Shown: positions 46,266 to 57,714 of the stretch, one piece after another
Layout: each line of letters begins with the position of its first letter
Position numbering within the stretch: the first letter of the stretch is position 1
Notes under the pieces: model-generated
What the model was told of the DNA's origin: nothing
Seen by the model: the letters and a program-made list of their open reading frames with translations, nothing else
The model's database searches: none
Assembly (NCBI GenBank): GCA_036346255.1
Contig: CM070625.1
Span: 19,677,488-19,741,487, forward strand
Length of the DNA stretch: 64,000 nucleotides
Direction: 5' to 3'
Source: Ampelocalamus luodianensis
Lineage: Eukaryota; Streptophyta; Magnoliopsida; Poales; Poaceae
Translations under genes and position numbers: made by a program

Positions 46266-47523
46266 CCCAGCGATAATTCGAGCTCATGGCGATTAGAAAA
46301 CACTATTTACAAGTCTAGACTTCTATCTGTGCGTGCTCATGTGCGCAACGAATTGAACAGTCGTCTGGACGTTTCCAACGTCTTTCTGATAAAAATATGA
46401 GTCGATTTACCCGTCCTTACGCTTGCTCTGTCAACTCTCGCTGAACTGAACGTAACAGATAATCAGTGTGTGAGAGCAGAGCAAGCAAAGCACGGCACCA
46501 ACAGAAACATAAAATCAAGCAGCACGTGCCAGCGTCCAAGTAACACTGCTTCTGACCAGCTAGCTATTTGCCATGTGATGCATGTTGATTGTGTAGGCAT
46601 ATATGACGTATTGTTTTTTGGAAGTAGGAATAAGGTTACAAGGAATATCTGAAGATGTAAGAAAAATTCGTGAGTAACTTAAGCTGTTATTAGAGCATCT
46701 CCAACAGTCCACGTCAGCTGTTACTAAGGGGCCGCCACGTCAGCATTTAGGTGATGTGGAGGAAAGAAAGTGAGGAGAGAAGGTGGTGTTGTTTCTAGAT
46801 GAAGAAACTATCACATTGTTAATACCAAAGCACAAGAAACTACCAAATACTCCTTTGGAGGTTTACTTATTACCTAAACACTCATTTTGTGGGTCCCACA
46901 GTCTATAAACAAAATATCCACCGGATCTTGTACAACCCGACTTCTTGTTCCTCCAATTCCCCCTGTGAGCTCCCGCCATTCTTCCTTTTAGCTCCCGCCT
47001 TTCTTCCCCCAGATCCCGCTGCCCATCATCTGCCCCACCCCACCGCTGTTTCTCTCCCACTCCCAAACGCCGGTCCATTCTCGGAGAAGGATGCCGTGTT
47101 GCTCGGGGAAAGACGATGGCCCGGGAGAAAGAAAGGGGCGCAGGAAAAACGCGGTGCGGGAAAAAGTGCCGCCGCCTCCTCCGCCGCTAGTCACCGGCGC
47201 AGGAGAAAGCGCTGCCGCCTCCTCCGTCGCTTGGTGGGCTTCCTCTCACACCGATTTGTCTCCGCACTTGGGGGTAAGGATTTCAGAATTTTCGATTTGT
47301 TCAGTGCAGTAGAATCTTCATCCTGTGTTGACTGTGATCCAATTAGTTCTTTGGTTAGTGGATGCAATGGAGTGTGGTATGATACAAGTAGCTGCATGTA
47401 ATTTTGAAATTATTTATGTTGATTTAGTGGATGCAATCTGATAGCTATCGTGATTTCGAAAACAGAGAGTCTTGCTACCAGTGGTTCCAATTAGTTCATG
47501 TTTTCATTTTTTTCCCTAGGGGA

Positions 47524-48153
47524 ATGAATCCTCGTCCGCATGGAGGTTTCACAAATTTTATTCAAAGTCAACAATTTTTTCCATTCCCAGAACAACCTCC
47601 TCCAGAAAATTTTCATTTTGTTGGTGTTCCCGCGCACTATGCTCCATTCTCACCACCACCGGCCCAAGGGAGTCCATCGATGCCAATGCTGGATTCAGGC
47701 ACTCCACTTTCAGTACCGCAACAATCAGCCCAAGATTGCATCGACCTTGATAATGAGGGTGATGCTGAACCTGCAAGGACCGATAGGCGTTTAGCATGGA
47801 CACGTGAAGAGGACATACGGTTGGTCAGTGCTTGGTTGAGTAGCTCAAATGATTCCATCAACGGGAATTGCAAGAAGAATGATCATTATTGGTCACAGGT
47901 TGTTGCCGTCTACAATAGCACCACTCCAAGTAATCGGAGAAGGGAAGCTAACCAACTGAAGATCCGTTTGCACCGAATTAGCACACAAATAAACCATTTT
48001 AATGGCTGCTGGTTGTCGCTGAAGGCAGTGTATGCTAGTGGTATGTCCGATGATCAATTGACGGATAATGCACTTGTGAAGTATGAAAATCAATATTCAA
48101 TACTGGATACTACCTTGCCGATGGAATATACCCGGAATGGGCTGCATTTGTGA
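47524..48153 (+). CDS. Harbinger ORF1, Myb/trihelix-like DNA-binding protein
   Basis: From ATG 47524 the frame stays open for about 209 codons. The N-terminal half is Pro/Phe/Gln-rich. The C-terminal half has a Myb/SANT-like domain (LAWTREEDIRLVSAWLSSSN, DHYWSQVVAVYN, NQLKIRLHRISTQINHFNGC, about 47785-48010). In Ping/Pong elements ORF1 works together with the transposase to bind the ends and transpose. A splice-acceptor-like TTTTTTCCCTAG just before GGGAATG suggests an upstream non-coding exon. The last 15 or so codons after VKYENQYS are out-of-frame transposase sequence created by the internal deletion, so the natural C-terminus is lost. Confidence 0.75.
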   Translation: MNPRPHGGFTNFIQSQQFFPFPEQPPPENFHFVGVPAHYAPFSPPPAQGSPSMPMLDSGTPLSVPQQSAQDCIDLDNEGDAEPARTDRRLAWTREEDIRLVSAWLSSSNDSINGNCKKNDHYWSQVVAVYNSTTPSNRRREANQLKIRLHRISTQINHFNGCWLSLKAVYASGMSDDQLTDNALVKYENQYSILDTTLPMEYTRNGLHL

Positions 48154-48560
48154 AGACAATACCCCTCCCGCAGACAGACAAGGATAAATTATTTGCACAA
48201 TATCAAGAAGCGGCAAGAATGGACGTTGAGCGGGCATTTGGAGTCTTGCAAGCTCGTTTTTCTATTGTGCGTCGTCCGGCACGTATGTGGGAACGTGCAA
48301 CTCTTGGAAAAATAATGCGAGCTTGCATCATTCTTCACAACATGATAGTAGAAGATGAGCAAGAAATGGTTACCATTCCTCTAGACTTGAACGAGACTCC
48401 GTGCACATCGACTGTTCTACCACCGGAAATCATCAATGGCGCCCCGCCCGCCTTTGCTGACGTACTACAGAGAAATAACACTATTCGAGCTCGATCAACG
48501 CATGTCCAACTCAAAAGAGACTTAGTTGAGAATATTTGGCAAAGGTTTAGTCACAACTAA
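48108..48560 (+). pseudogene. Harbinger transposase, C-terminal part
   Basis: Begins YYLADGIYPEWAAFVKTIP in a different frame from ORF1 and is open to 48560. It contains VERAFGVLQARFSIVRRPAR, which carries the third acidic residue (Glu) of the DDE catalytic triad, and IMRACIILHNMIVEDE, typical of DDE_Tnp_4 transposases. The segment with the two catalytic Asp residues, and the start, are missing, deleted together with the ORF1-ORF2 spacer. It cannot be catalytic. Confidence 0.88.
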
Positions 48561-49059
48561 AATAATTAGGCCTAAATAGTTATGCATTTTTTTTCCTCAA
48601 ACTAGTCTGTTTGCTATGCACTCGTTCGAAAAATGTCATGGTTCTCCATGAGAAATAAATAGTTTCCCTTTCAATAATTTGTGTTTGTGTTCAATATACT
48701 TGCCCTAGATGATATGATAAATGAGCCAAAACATATAGGCTACAAAGTTGTACCACATTGTTGATCATCAAGAATCACACACATTTATAACAATTAAAGT
48801 CTTAGATACAAGCTTAAGAAACAATCCATTGGAATGCTTGTTTCTTTTTATCAGATTGAGTACTCTCTCTCTTCTTAGTAACAACCTAAGAAACAAACTA
48901 TTGTAGATGCTCTTAGTTAATTAGAAAGATATTGTCAGTAACTAACAAAAAGAAGCACTGCCCTCTAGAAAGAGAGACACCACACTACAGCATCTAGCAT
49001 CTGGGAGATCTAGTAGCATGCACCATTAATTGATTGCCATAAACTCAAGCTGGTGCTGG
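48561..49059. other. Harbinger 3' end and gene 3 upstream DNA
   Basis: AT-rich tail of the Harbinger element to 48912, then flank matching 9262-9400 of copy 1. No gene. Confidence 0.6.
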
Positions 49060-49452
49060 TCTGACTACTGGTCATTGGTCTAGGATGCTTCAAAGATACA
49101 CACACTGCTCCCTGATCCACACGTCCAACTTGCCCTCTAGTAGTTACCAAAATCAGGGCATAAATTCCCTGGTTAGTGCCTTGATCACATTCACACCATA
49201 AACCTCATGAGAGATGAGACCCAGTCTCGCACACAAAAGTAGTCAATTTATTCCTGCAAAAAAAAAAAGTAAAAAGAAAACAACACACCAACTGACACAA
49301 CATGCTGAAACCAGTGTAACTTCCAAAAGGGTCTTCTTACCTATAAATTGTTTCCTACCTTCCCACATCCCTTCCCCAAGTGAGCAAGAACAACTGAGCA
49401 AGAAGAAAGGAAGCAGGAAGCGAGCCAGAGAGGAGCCATGCAGAGAGGAGCC
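49060..49452 (+). promoter_or_regulatory. promoter and 5' leader of small gene 3
   Basis: Near-identical to the gene 1 promoter, with TATAAA at 49342-49347 and the same blocks (CATAAATTCCCTG about 49160, CACACCAACTGA about 49284). The leader holds a duplicated AGAGAGGAGCCATG just before the start (see gene 3). Confidence 0.8.
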
Positions 49453-49617
49453 ATGGAGTACTACTACCAGCACAGCAACAGCGGCATCAACTACAGCACG
49501 AAGGAGAAGAGGCCTCCACTGAAGAGGGGGCAGCTCAAGCGGCAGATAGTGAGGACTTTGAGCAACCTTGTTGTGCCGAACGGTGACGTGGATCAGCGCA
49601 AGCAGATCGCAGGTTAA
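49453..49617 (+). CDS. small basic Tyr-rich protein, gene 3 (54 aa), family unknown
   Basis: The segmental-duplication partner of gene 1. Of three codon changes, two are silent and one alters residue 45 (Gly to Asp). The core KEKRPPLKRGQLKRQIVRTL is identical. A 15-bp duplication around the start creates a second in-frame ATG at 49438, which would add MQRGA. The inner ATG at 49453 has the better context (GCCATGG) and matches genes 1 and 2, but ribosomes scanning from the cap meet 49438 first, so a 59-residue form is possible. The stop and shortened tail are as in gene 1. Function unknown. Confidence 0.8.
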   Translation: MEYYYQHSNSGINYSTKEKRPPLKRGQLKRQIVRTLSNLVVPNGDVDQRKQIAG

Positions 49618-50370
49618 AAGGAGAACCAAGCTGCTACTAAACACCATACATGTTTTATGTTCAGTTAGATGATTGTGGAATTTGTGGTATGCGCTAATGC
49701 GCATATGTAGTATTTCACACATATGGATGGTGCAAAGTGCTGCTAGTAGCTGTTTTTTCTTCAGGATTTCCTCTCCGTTAATTGGATCCTGCTGCTTGCT
49801 TCATCAGTGTGTAGTACATCTCTCAGAAAGTTTTGTGTAAGATAACTTCGATGGCGACAGAAGTGTCAAGTGTGTGCTTGATCGATACATGATACATCTT
49901 TAGATTGTTCTGGTCATCAGCTGAAAGAGATAAGTACCACCAGTGTTCAAGTTTGCAAGTGCATCTTTTTCCAGCAGGGATAAGTGCAACTGCAGTCTGC
50001 ACATGTCTCAAACCTGCGACACTTTGGCATCCACGTCCGTTTATCAACATTTTAATTTTTAACCCATCTTTGCATGGGGAATGCTTCTTGTACAGCTGAT
50101 TGGCCGCGACGGCCGCGGGCGGCCTGGCGTGGGCAGCGCCGTGCTCGTACGGCGTACGTCCGAACAGACGGGTCACGGGGTCAGCCCGCGCCCGATCTGG
50201 CCCGTATTGCCCGCTACTGCTCTTGCCGCCTGCCGCGCCGACGGGCTGGGTCAACTCGGGTCTTTCATTGTACCTTCGACTTCAAATCCATACGAGCGGT
50301 TCAATGTTTTCATCCAATCGATTATATTAGTTAGAATTAATTTATACTTCTTCTTATATACTTCTTTTAA
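49618..50370 (+). other. 3' flank of gene 3
   Basis: Matches the flank of gene 1 but without the 893-bp insertion; the single TTTAATTTT at about 50050 is its empty site. GC-rich at 50090-50270. No gene. Confidence 0.65.
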
Positions 50371-52056
50371 CTCCAATAGCTATAACAAACTATAAAAATT
50401 AAGATTTCAAAGTCACAGCGGAAGACTTGAGCCGAAAGTTGAGAGAATCAACCTTCACTATCCACTACCGGTCTGACCTCCAAGGCGAGGCCGGTATAAC
50501 TGCTACCCCGTTGAAGGAAAATCAGTACGACGAATGATCCACAAAAGACTTAACTTTTGATCTAGTGATCCAAATTCCTTGGGCTTTTAGATATGGCTCA
50601 ATAAGAAGGCCAGAATCTATTTCAATAGAATATTGAGACAATCATAGTAAAGGTTTCACGAATTTCTTGAATGAGGGCGGGACGACTTAAAACCGGGGGG
50701 GAAATCTAAACTTGATCTAAAGGTTTGTTCGTGAATGAAAGAGAATCAAGATGACCTTAGATCAGATCATGCAACTACTAGCAAGCTAAATCACAGAAAA
50801 AAACTAAGGCAAAACCCCTTGAAGGCAAGAACACTAAAATTACCAAAGAGAGAGTAATAAGAAGATAGAGCTCATCTTATTACAAACTTCATTGGATTGA
50901 TACAATGAATTATAGATTTAAAACCAATCCACCATGGAGGATCAAAAGTTCACTCATAAGCACCCAATCTTTCAATACATCTCTCTCAAACCCTGGCCTC
51001 ATCTATTCTCTCTACTTTTCCAACTCTCAAAATAGGGTTTGCAAGGCTTAGTTGTGCAAATCTTGCACCAACTCTTATATAGTGGAAGCTAGGTTTAAAG
51101 AAAAAACCCTCACGGGCACCCGTTGAGCCCCCACACAAGCAGGTCTACACCAACTCATGCTTCTCAAAGCAGACGGCGATCTAGGTCTCCCAAATCTGTC
51201 AATTCATGGTCTTCTCCCCTTCTTATGACCTAAAGCACTTCTCCTTTGTGTTGTCTTCCGCAGTTTTTTCAAGATCATCAACCCGGTATTTTGGCGAAGA
51301 TACCAAAATACTGCTTCTCGATTTTTCTCCATGACCGAGTCCAATCATCCCGAAACAATCCTATGCATCGCCACACGTAGGTTCATCAATGACTTTTCTC
51401 ATACTAGCAAGTCTCTTTCATCCGACTTTCACCGAACCACCTTGGCACTTGCACCAGCCCCAAGTCAATTGATGCAACCTGTTGTATTGAACTTCCGTTC
51501 GGTCTTTCTTGTCCATCTTGTGCCATGCTTTAGTCCAATTACTTCACCCGACATCCTCGATAGTTATGGATCTCAGCTCTCCTAGCCTAGTCTCGATCAT
51601 CATCACAGTTGACCGTAGTTAACTCCAAGTGCCCCTACACAATAATAGACCAAGAAATCAATTTCGGTCATAAATTCTTTACAACTTGATAAACGTTAGC
51701 CAAAACATGTATCATGTAACACATACACACTGAATCCAATGACTTTGGCAACCGAACCTCGACCGACCTGACCGCCAGCCCTTCGGCTGGTTAGATCAAC
51801 CAATGGTTGGTCTAATCGCACCTGGCCGGTCTGACCAACAGCCCTAGTATCAGGGGATCGGTTAGACCACTACCGGTGTGGCCATCAACCAACGCCCAGT
51901 CAAACCGCTTTCTAAATTAGAAAACACTCTCTTTGGACTTTTCGGCAAAACGCTATCTATTTTCGTGTCCAGTCTCTATTTTCAATGGCACCTAGTGCAA
52001 ACACATCCCCAAACACTCCACACAAGTGTTTAGTGTCGACTCCTCAAACCCTAGTT
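50371..52056 (-). mobile_element. LTR of family X, duplication copy 2, left part
   Basis: Aligns with 16657-18309. Its first 76 bp or so, up to CTCCAATAG, are missing, and the DNA left of it is gene 3 flank. Copy 2 therefore lost, or never had, the 5 kb between gene 1 flank and LTR X in copy 1. It continues after the insertion at 57485-57671. Confidence 0.8.
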
Positions 52057-55000
52057 TGTAACATCCCAAAAGTGCTCGAATATAAAAATAAGAGATTTTT
52101 AAAACTTTTTGTATGTTATCTTTTGTCGCTCCGCTTGTCTACGCTTTTGAGAGTTATTTGAGCTGCATTTTCTCTTTTGCCGGTCCAAGTGAGGTAAAAT
52201 GAAAACCCTAATTTCAGAAACCCTAAATACAGGAACCCTAGAAACTTAAATTGTAAAAGCGAAATAATCATATACAAGTAAATCATCATGACAGAGTGTT
52301 ACCTTTGAAATATTACATGAGATATAAACCTTAAAATCGAAGACCTATTCGAAGCCTAATATTTCGAATGTACAAAAGCCCAATTAGAATTCATTAGCAA
52401 TTATCAGATTATATCTACCGCCACATGAGAATTTCTTAAAATAAATTGAAATAAGAAAATGATAATTAAAAATTGGGTGTAATTGTACTATTAATAAGAA
52501 TGGGGAGATATTATCAAACACATTTTTTATACTTTCCTCCAATCAAATAATAAAATTGCAAACAACAGAAGCTTGAAAGATTTTTGGAGAAAAATATATT
52601 AAAAGAAAACCCCTAGAAAAATTTCACAAAATTCTAAACTGTGTCCTAACCCTCCCCTAAAATTTTCATAATTTTTGGACTTTATTTTTATGTCTAAAAA
52701 TTGTCTAACACCCTCAACCTTTGCGGCCAGTTTAGTGCCTCTTGTTTTTGCCTCTTGTATATGGTTTGATCTCTACTTAATGAAATGACGCGCAAAGCTT
52801 TTGCGTGTTCTCAAAAAAAAAAAAATGGAAACTCAAATTCCATTCTTTTCCTTCCACTATCAGCCGGCCCCACATGCCGGCTTTCCAATCCACGCCCGCG
52901 CCATGCGTGCTGCCACGCCTTCGCCACCCTCTGCCCATGGCGCCGCCACAGCCCGATAGCCGCCACCCCGGCCTCTCCTCTTCTTTTCTCTACTCCACCG
53001 AAGGCCAAGAAGAAAGCGCAGATCTCAAGCTTCTAGCCGCGCCGGCTTGGCCGGCAATGCCGCCCTCACCGTTCCCGGCAGCCCGGTGAGCTCCACCGCC
53101 GGCCGACCACATCACGCCGCGTCCGGCACCACCGCCATCAAGACCCTCAAGAGATTTCGGGTCTTGAGTCACCGGAGCACGCGCCCACTCCGTCTCCCAA
53201 GTTCCCGGCCGATTCCGCTGCGAGCGCCTCCGTGCCCTATCCGGTGAGCCCCAACTCAATTAATCTCGTCGGGAGCACCTCTTCGCCTCCCTCTAGCTTT
53301 CCCCCACACCCACCGGGGCTCTCCCTCTCCTCAACGTCGCCGCCACGACGCCCCCACCGCGCCGCCGCAAGCTCCTGTCACCAGGCCACCACAGCCGCCC
53401 TCGGCCCCCTTCGTCCGTTGCGGTGAGTTCCCCTCACCCCTCTGGAGCCCATGCGCACGCTATCTTCTTTCCCCTCCCACTCTGGCGCCGCCACCCCATC
53501 TTCCACTCTGCAACGCCGCTTGGCCGCCTCTGTGTCACCCAAGTACCACCGCCGCCTCCCCTGGCATCTTCGTTCCGCAGGCAACCCATTTTGGGGTCAA
53601 CTCCGCCCCACCGCAGTCCCACCACCGTCGGCAAGCAAGCCATGCCGCCGCCGTTGTCCTCCTCTGTTCCTCCCCTTTGTCTGTTCTGTGTCTTCCTTTC
53701 TACTCGACCTTCTCTGATAACTGTGTGGGTTCTCATGTGTAGTATGAGTCAGTGTGTGTGGCTGAAGTAAGGATCCACCCAGTTAGTTGATTAGCAAAAA
53801 CTAATTGGTAGGGTGACTGTTAACCGACAATTTAAATTACAGTATATTTTCAGTGGTTAGTTTCAGGTAACTAATTTAGATAGCTAAGTGTCAAATAGTT
53901 TGTCATTGGCAATAGACCTCACCCTTTTTGTGATTAGTTTAGATAACAATCTGATTAGTTAATTGTCTTTGGCAGTGAGCCATCACCTTGTTTGGTGATT
54001 AGATATGAGGATCTATCAGGAGGATAGTCCTTAGAAAAAGAGATGTTTGGCAATAGCTATGTGATCAAACTAAATAGCATTCTAATGTAGGTAATTAGAG
54101 GTTAGTAAAATCGTTAGTGTGCAATTAACCTTCGATTAAAGGAGCAACCTTGAGTAGGATTCATATCGAAGTATAATTAGCAGATAGCCAGTTAATGGTT
54201 CAAGGTAATTGGAGGTCCATTTAATGTATTGGTATACTAACATCAGTTAACATCAAAAGAGGGTTCTAATCTGGAAATATGAAAAGTATGAACCTAGCTG
54301 ATAATGGGTCATCAGATTAGGAGAATAATTAGAAGAGTTAAATCAAAAGTTAAGTCTAGAGTATTTGATTAGTGACATCTCACTTAGTCAATTCCATATT
54401 GAACTAGTTGTAGTTTGATCAAGCATAATAGTAGCCTGTTAATTGTATAATTAGTAAAGGAATTCAGGTGGGCCTCTCTGTGGTTCTATGTGTAACTCTC
54501 TCCCTCCTAGTATATATGCATGTATCTATGGCAGTAGGCCACTGGATCATGTTAGTAGCAAGTAGCAGATTACAGGATAGTAGGGCAATCAGTGTATAAA
54601 TAATCAGGAATTCATTAGTAAGTTAATTAGTGAGTAAATTGAAAAGTACTCAGTGGGACATTACCATATATAACTTGCAAAGACAAAGCGATGATCATTA
54701 TCTGAAAATATTAGTTAGTAATTGGAGATAGTAAGTTAGTGTACAGATGTGCAATTGTTAGATTGTATGATAGATAAATGGTTAGAGTTTGAATGAATAA
54801 TTAGCTGAGTTAAATACTGTAGCAGATAAGTTATGTTGAAATATCAATGTTAGTGGGGCAAAATGTTCAATTAGTCATTGCCTTTTTAACCAACTTAGTT
54901 AATAACCAATTTAAGATTTATCCCAAGCAATTAGGCATTGTCAAAATAATCTTATATTTAAAAGTGCCTACACGATAATATGATTCTAAATCATTAAATA

Positions 55001-57484
55001 ATTACCTTGGGGTTTTCAGTTGAGACTAGTTCAGTATAGTGTTGCGGTGTCGTGAAATGATGATATGGAAGGGAGGCCACCTACAAGTTTGGCTATAAGG
55101 TTCATTAGGCGCATACATACACATGATCCAACACTAGTAAACCCTATATCACTATTGTAGTAATAAAATAATCATTAGAGCAGCGATGGTATGTTCCCTA
55201 GTGGATGATAGAAGTTCATCCACCAGGCATCGCCTAGGCTCTAACTATCACTCGCCGCTATACGTTCTCAGTGATCGGACAATTCGTGATCCGAGAGCAG
55301 ATTTAAGAGTATTACCTAACCAGGTAATCTCTTCCATCTAGGTGACCAATGAGGAATGTTTCTGCAAACATTCTCTCTCTTTCTGTTAGATTTATCTACT
55401 TTGGTCCAAGTATTTCCTTCATTGTAATTATCAATGGATATATTTTGTCTGCAGTATTTCCTTCATCAGCTCCTCTGGATAATTCATCTGCGGTATTTCC
55501 TTCATCAACTCCAGATGAGTATATATTTAGGTCTCATCTGAAGTACTCCCCTGCTATCAAAATACCGTTAAGTATGCTTAGTTCTGCATGAGATGTTTTC
55601 ATTTGCTTTGAGTTTAGTGGATTTCATTTGGTTATTTTCAGACACTCTTGGATTTAATCGTATTATGCGTAGTTAGAATCTGAAGATATAATGGATCGGC
55701 AACCCCAACAAAGATCAGGTCGAGATCAAGATTATCAGGACGTTGAACATGACGATTATCAATACATTGAGCGAGCCAATTATCAGAACCTTAAGCAAGA
55801 ACAAGATCGAGGTTATCAGAATATTGAGCAAGGCGAGTCAATACTTTGATCATATTGCACCTAATTTTTGTAATTATATTGTTTTAAATTATGAAATTGC
55901 ATTACTATGTTTTATACAGCTATATTGGTCTAGCTCATAGTTAATGCCACAATAATAACTGTGTATAAATTTTCAACCCTTGAACTTGGACATTATCCTT
56001 GACACCCTAGAATTAATGGTTAATATACTAGTTAATAAGTCTGTATCTAAGTGTCATACTTAGCCTTGCTTAGATACATTGTCATTCGGGCAGTAATTTG
56101 CCCGACATCATTAAAAATGATATTGGGCAGCCGAGGCTGGAGCCTGGTTGGTATATTGGCTATAAAGGTTATGTTTAAAAACAAAATAAAACTTGAAAAA
56201 CAGATTTAGACTTGGGTGGCTGGAAAGAGTGGCTGGTGCCGGGTGCACGAGTGCACGAGAGTATGTTGGTATGTAGATGTACCATCCGAGTCAATTAAAG
56301 ACCGAATCTGGTAATGATCTCTCATGTAAAAACAGTGCAACCACAAGTCGGTAACATCTACGACCTGGCTAACTGATTTGTTCACCTCGGCGTGGCTTCA
56401 TCATTAGAGGATGCGGGTGGGTAGACGGGGAGAACGAAGCCACGGGAACTGCACGACACAAATGGGAGACCTTCCGTGGGCGAGGGGAGGCCCTTAGGAG
56501 GTGATACCTAACGGTGTGAAGTTTCATCGAGGTGGGACATTGTAAAGGCCTTGTAATAATCAACTTAGTCGCACACCTACGAAGTGTGTTGGGGGCATTA
56601 CAAGTTGACATATCTCTTGTGGGTAAAGTGTACAAACACTGCAGAGTAAGAAAACTATCTAGATAGTCGTGCTCACGATCAAGAGTGCTGCTGAGAACTT
56701 GTTTGATATAGCTTTTCTTTTTATATAAAAAAACATTTGTGTGTGAATGAAAAGGGTGGGTTGGAGCCTATTAGTTGGAAATGTTGGGTTGGAGCCCTGA
56801 GAATTGAGAAAGCCTGATTTGAGACCAGTGGTAAATACAGGATAGCATGAGCGTTGAGCGGTTGTAGTCACTCAATGGTATAGGAGACGAAATCTCCACT
56901 AGTACTTTACAACAAAACTCAATTTATGAAAAACATGTGTTAGTTGAAAATGCTAAGTCTCAGGAATTACTACTACTTACTCTATTTCAATAAATGGCTT
57001 TGTGCAAATAAAAGAACCATAAACCTTTCCTTGATTAGCCTTGCATATATAATAATTGTATTGTGTGTTGACTTACGAGTACGGCTGTGTACTCATACTC
57101 ACTATTTATATTCTTTTAGTCCGTAAGCATAAAAGAAGGTTTCATGGACAATTATGGGCTTTGGACAAGATTGAAGATCAAGAAGGCCAAGAACTAGGTC
57201 GTGAACCAACAATCGATTGTCGATGGGTATATCGTGAGGGTTCGACGTGTTATACTCTGAATCTGCTTCACTGCTGTTCTCTAAAATGTATTTGGCATGC
57301 TCGACCATTCTGCAAGTCAAAAGTCGTAATGTATATTTACGCTTTTGTCTAATATTATGCAATAGCTTTATATTTTTATGATATATGTTTGAACCAACAA
57401 TGTAACTGTGTGTACCATCTACTGATCTAGGGAATGGCACAAATAAACACAGTAGGTCCCAAGTTCCAAATTTGGGATCTGACA
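52057..57484 (+). mobile_element. long LTR-like insertion, 5.4 kb, in LTR X
   Basis: Starts TGTAACATCCCAAAAG and ends GGATCTGACA; copy 1 has no such DNA at the matching place (18309/18310). A GC-rich core lies at 52850-53700, and AT-rich DNA around it. CACACCTACGAAGTGTGTT (about 56571) is an inverted match to a motif in the solo LTR at 27246-30762. The flanks TAGTT and AGATC do not match, so it may derive from recombination between two elements or have an eroded edge. No retroviral protein was recognised; the open frames follow base composition. Confidence 0.6.
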
Positions 57485-57714
57485 AGATCGCCGGTCTGAC
57501 CACCACCAATGGCTGCTCAGACTGCCCAGCCTCGGTCGATCAAACCGCCAACTACCTAACAGTAAATCCAATAATTTGCTAAACCGAGGGTTTACTCCCC
57601 CCAAACACTTCGATGTTGATGCCAATTGTTCAACACCTAGATTACAACCATACCCCATGGTCTCCACACTTCCAAAAGGAAAACTCTATGTAAATATCTT
57701 TCCTGGTGATTATA
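57485..57714 (-). repeat. LTR of family X, duplication copy 2, right part with flank
   Basis: Aligns with 18310-18536, ending GGTCTCCACA at about 57669; the remaining 45 bp are the flank before the short-LTR retrotransposon. Confidence 0.8.

Larger units (their letters stand above)
46693..48912 (+). mobile_element. PIF/Harbinger (Ping/Pong-type) element, 2220 bp, internally deleted
   Basis: Ends GAGCATCTCCAACAG and (reverse complement of right end) GAGCATCTACAATAG, with target duplication TTA (46690-46692 and 48913-48915). The other duplication copy shows the empty site at about 9258-9261. It carries a Myb-like ORF1 and only the C-terminal part of the transposase, so it is non-autonomous. 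It inserted after the segmental duplication, or was lost from copy 1 by precise excision. Confidence 0.92.

Noticed and set aside
47431..47523. Upstream start of Harbinger ORF1 (MQSDSYRD...)
   Set aside because: A splice-acceptor-like TTTTTTCCCTAG lies directly before the ATG at 47524, and the upstream residues look like intron or leader; the inner start is preferred.
52785..53770. Possible Pro/Ser-rich gene
   Set aside because: Core of the long LTR-like insertion; frames open on both strands, no domain or conserved start.
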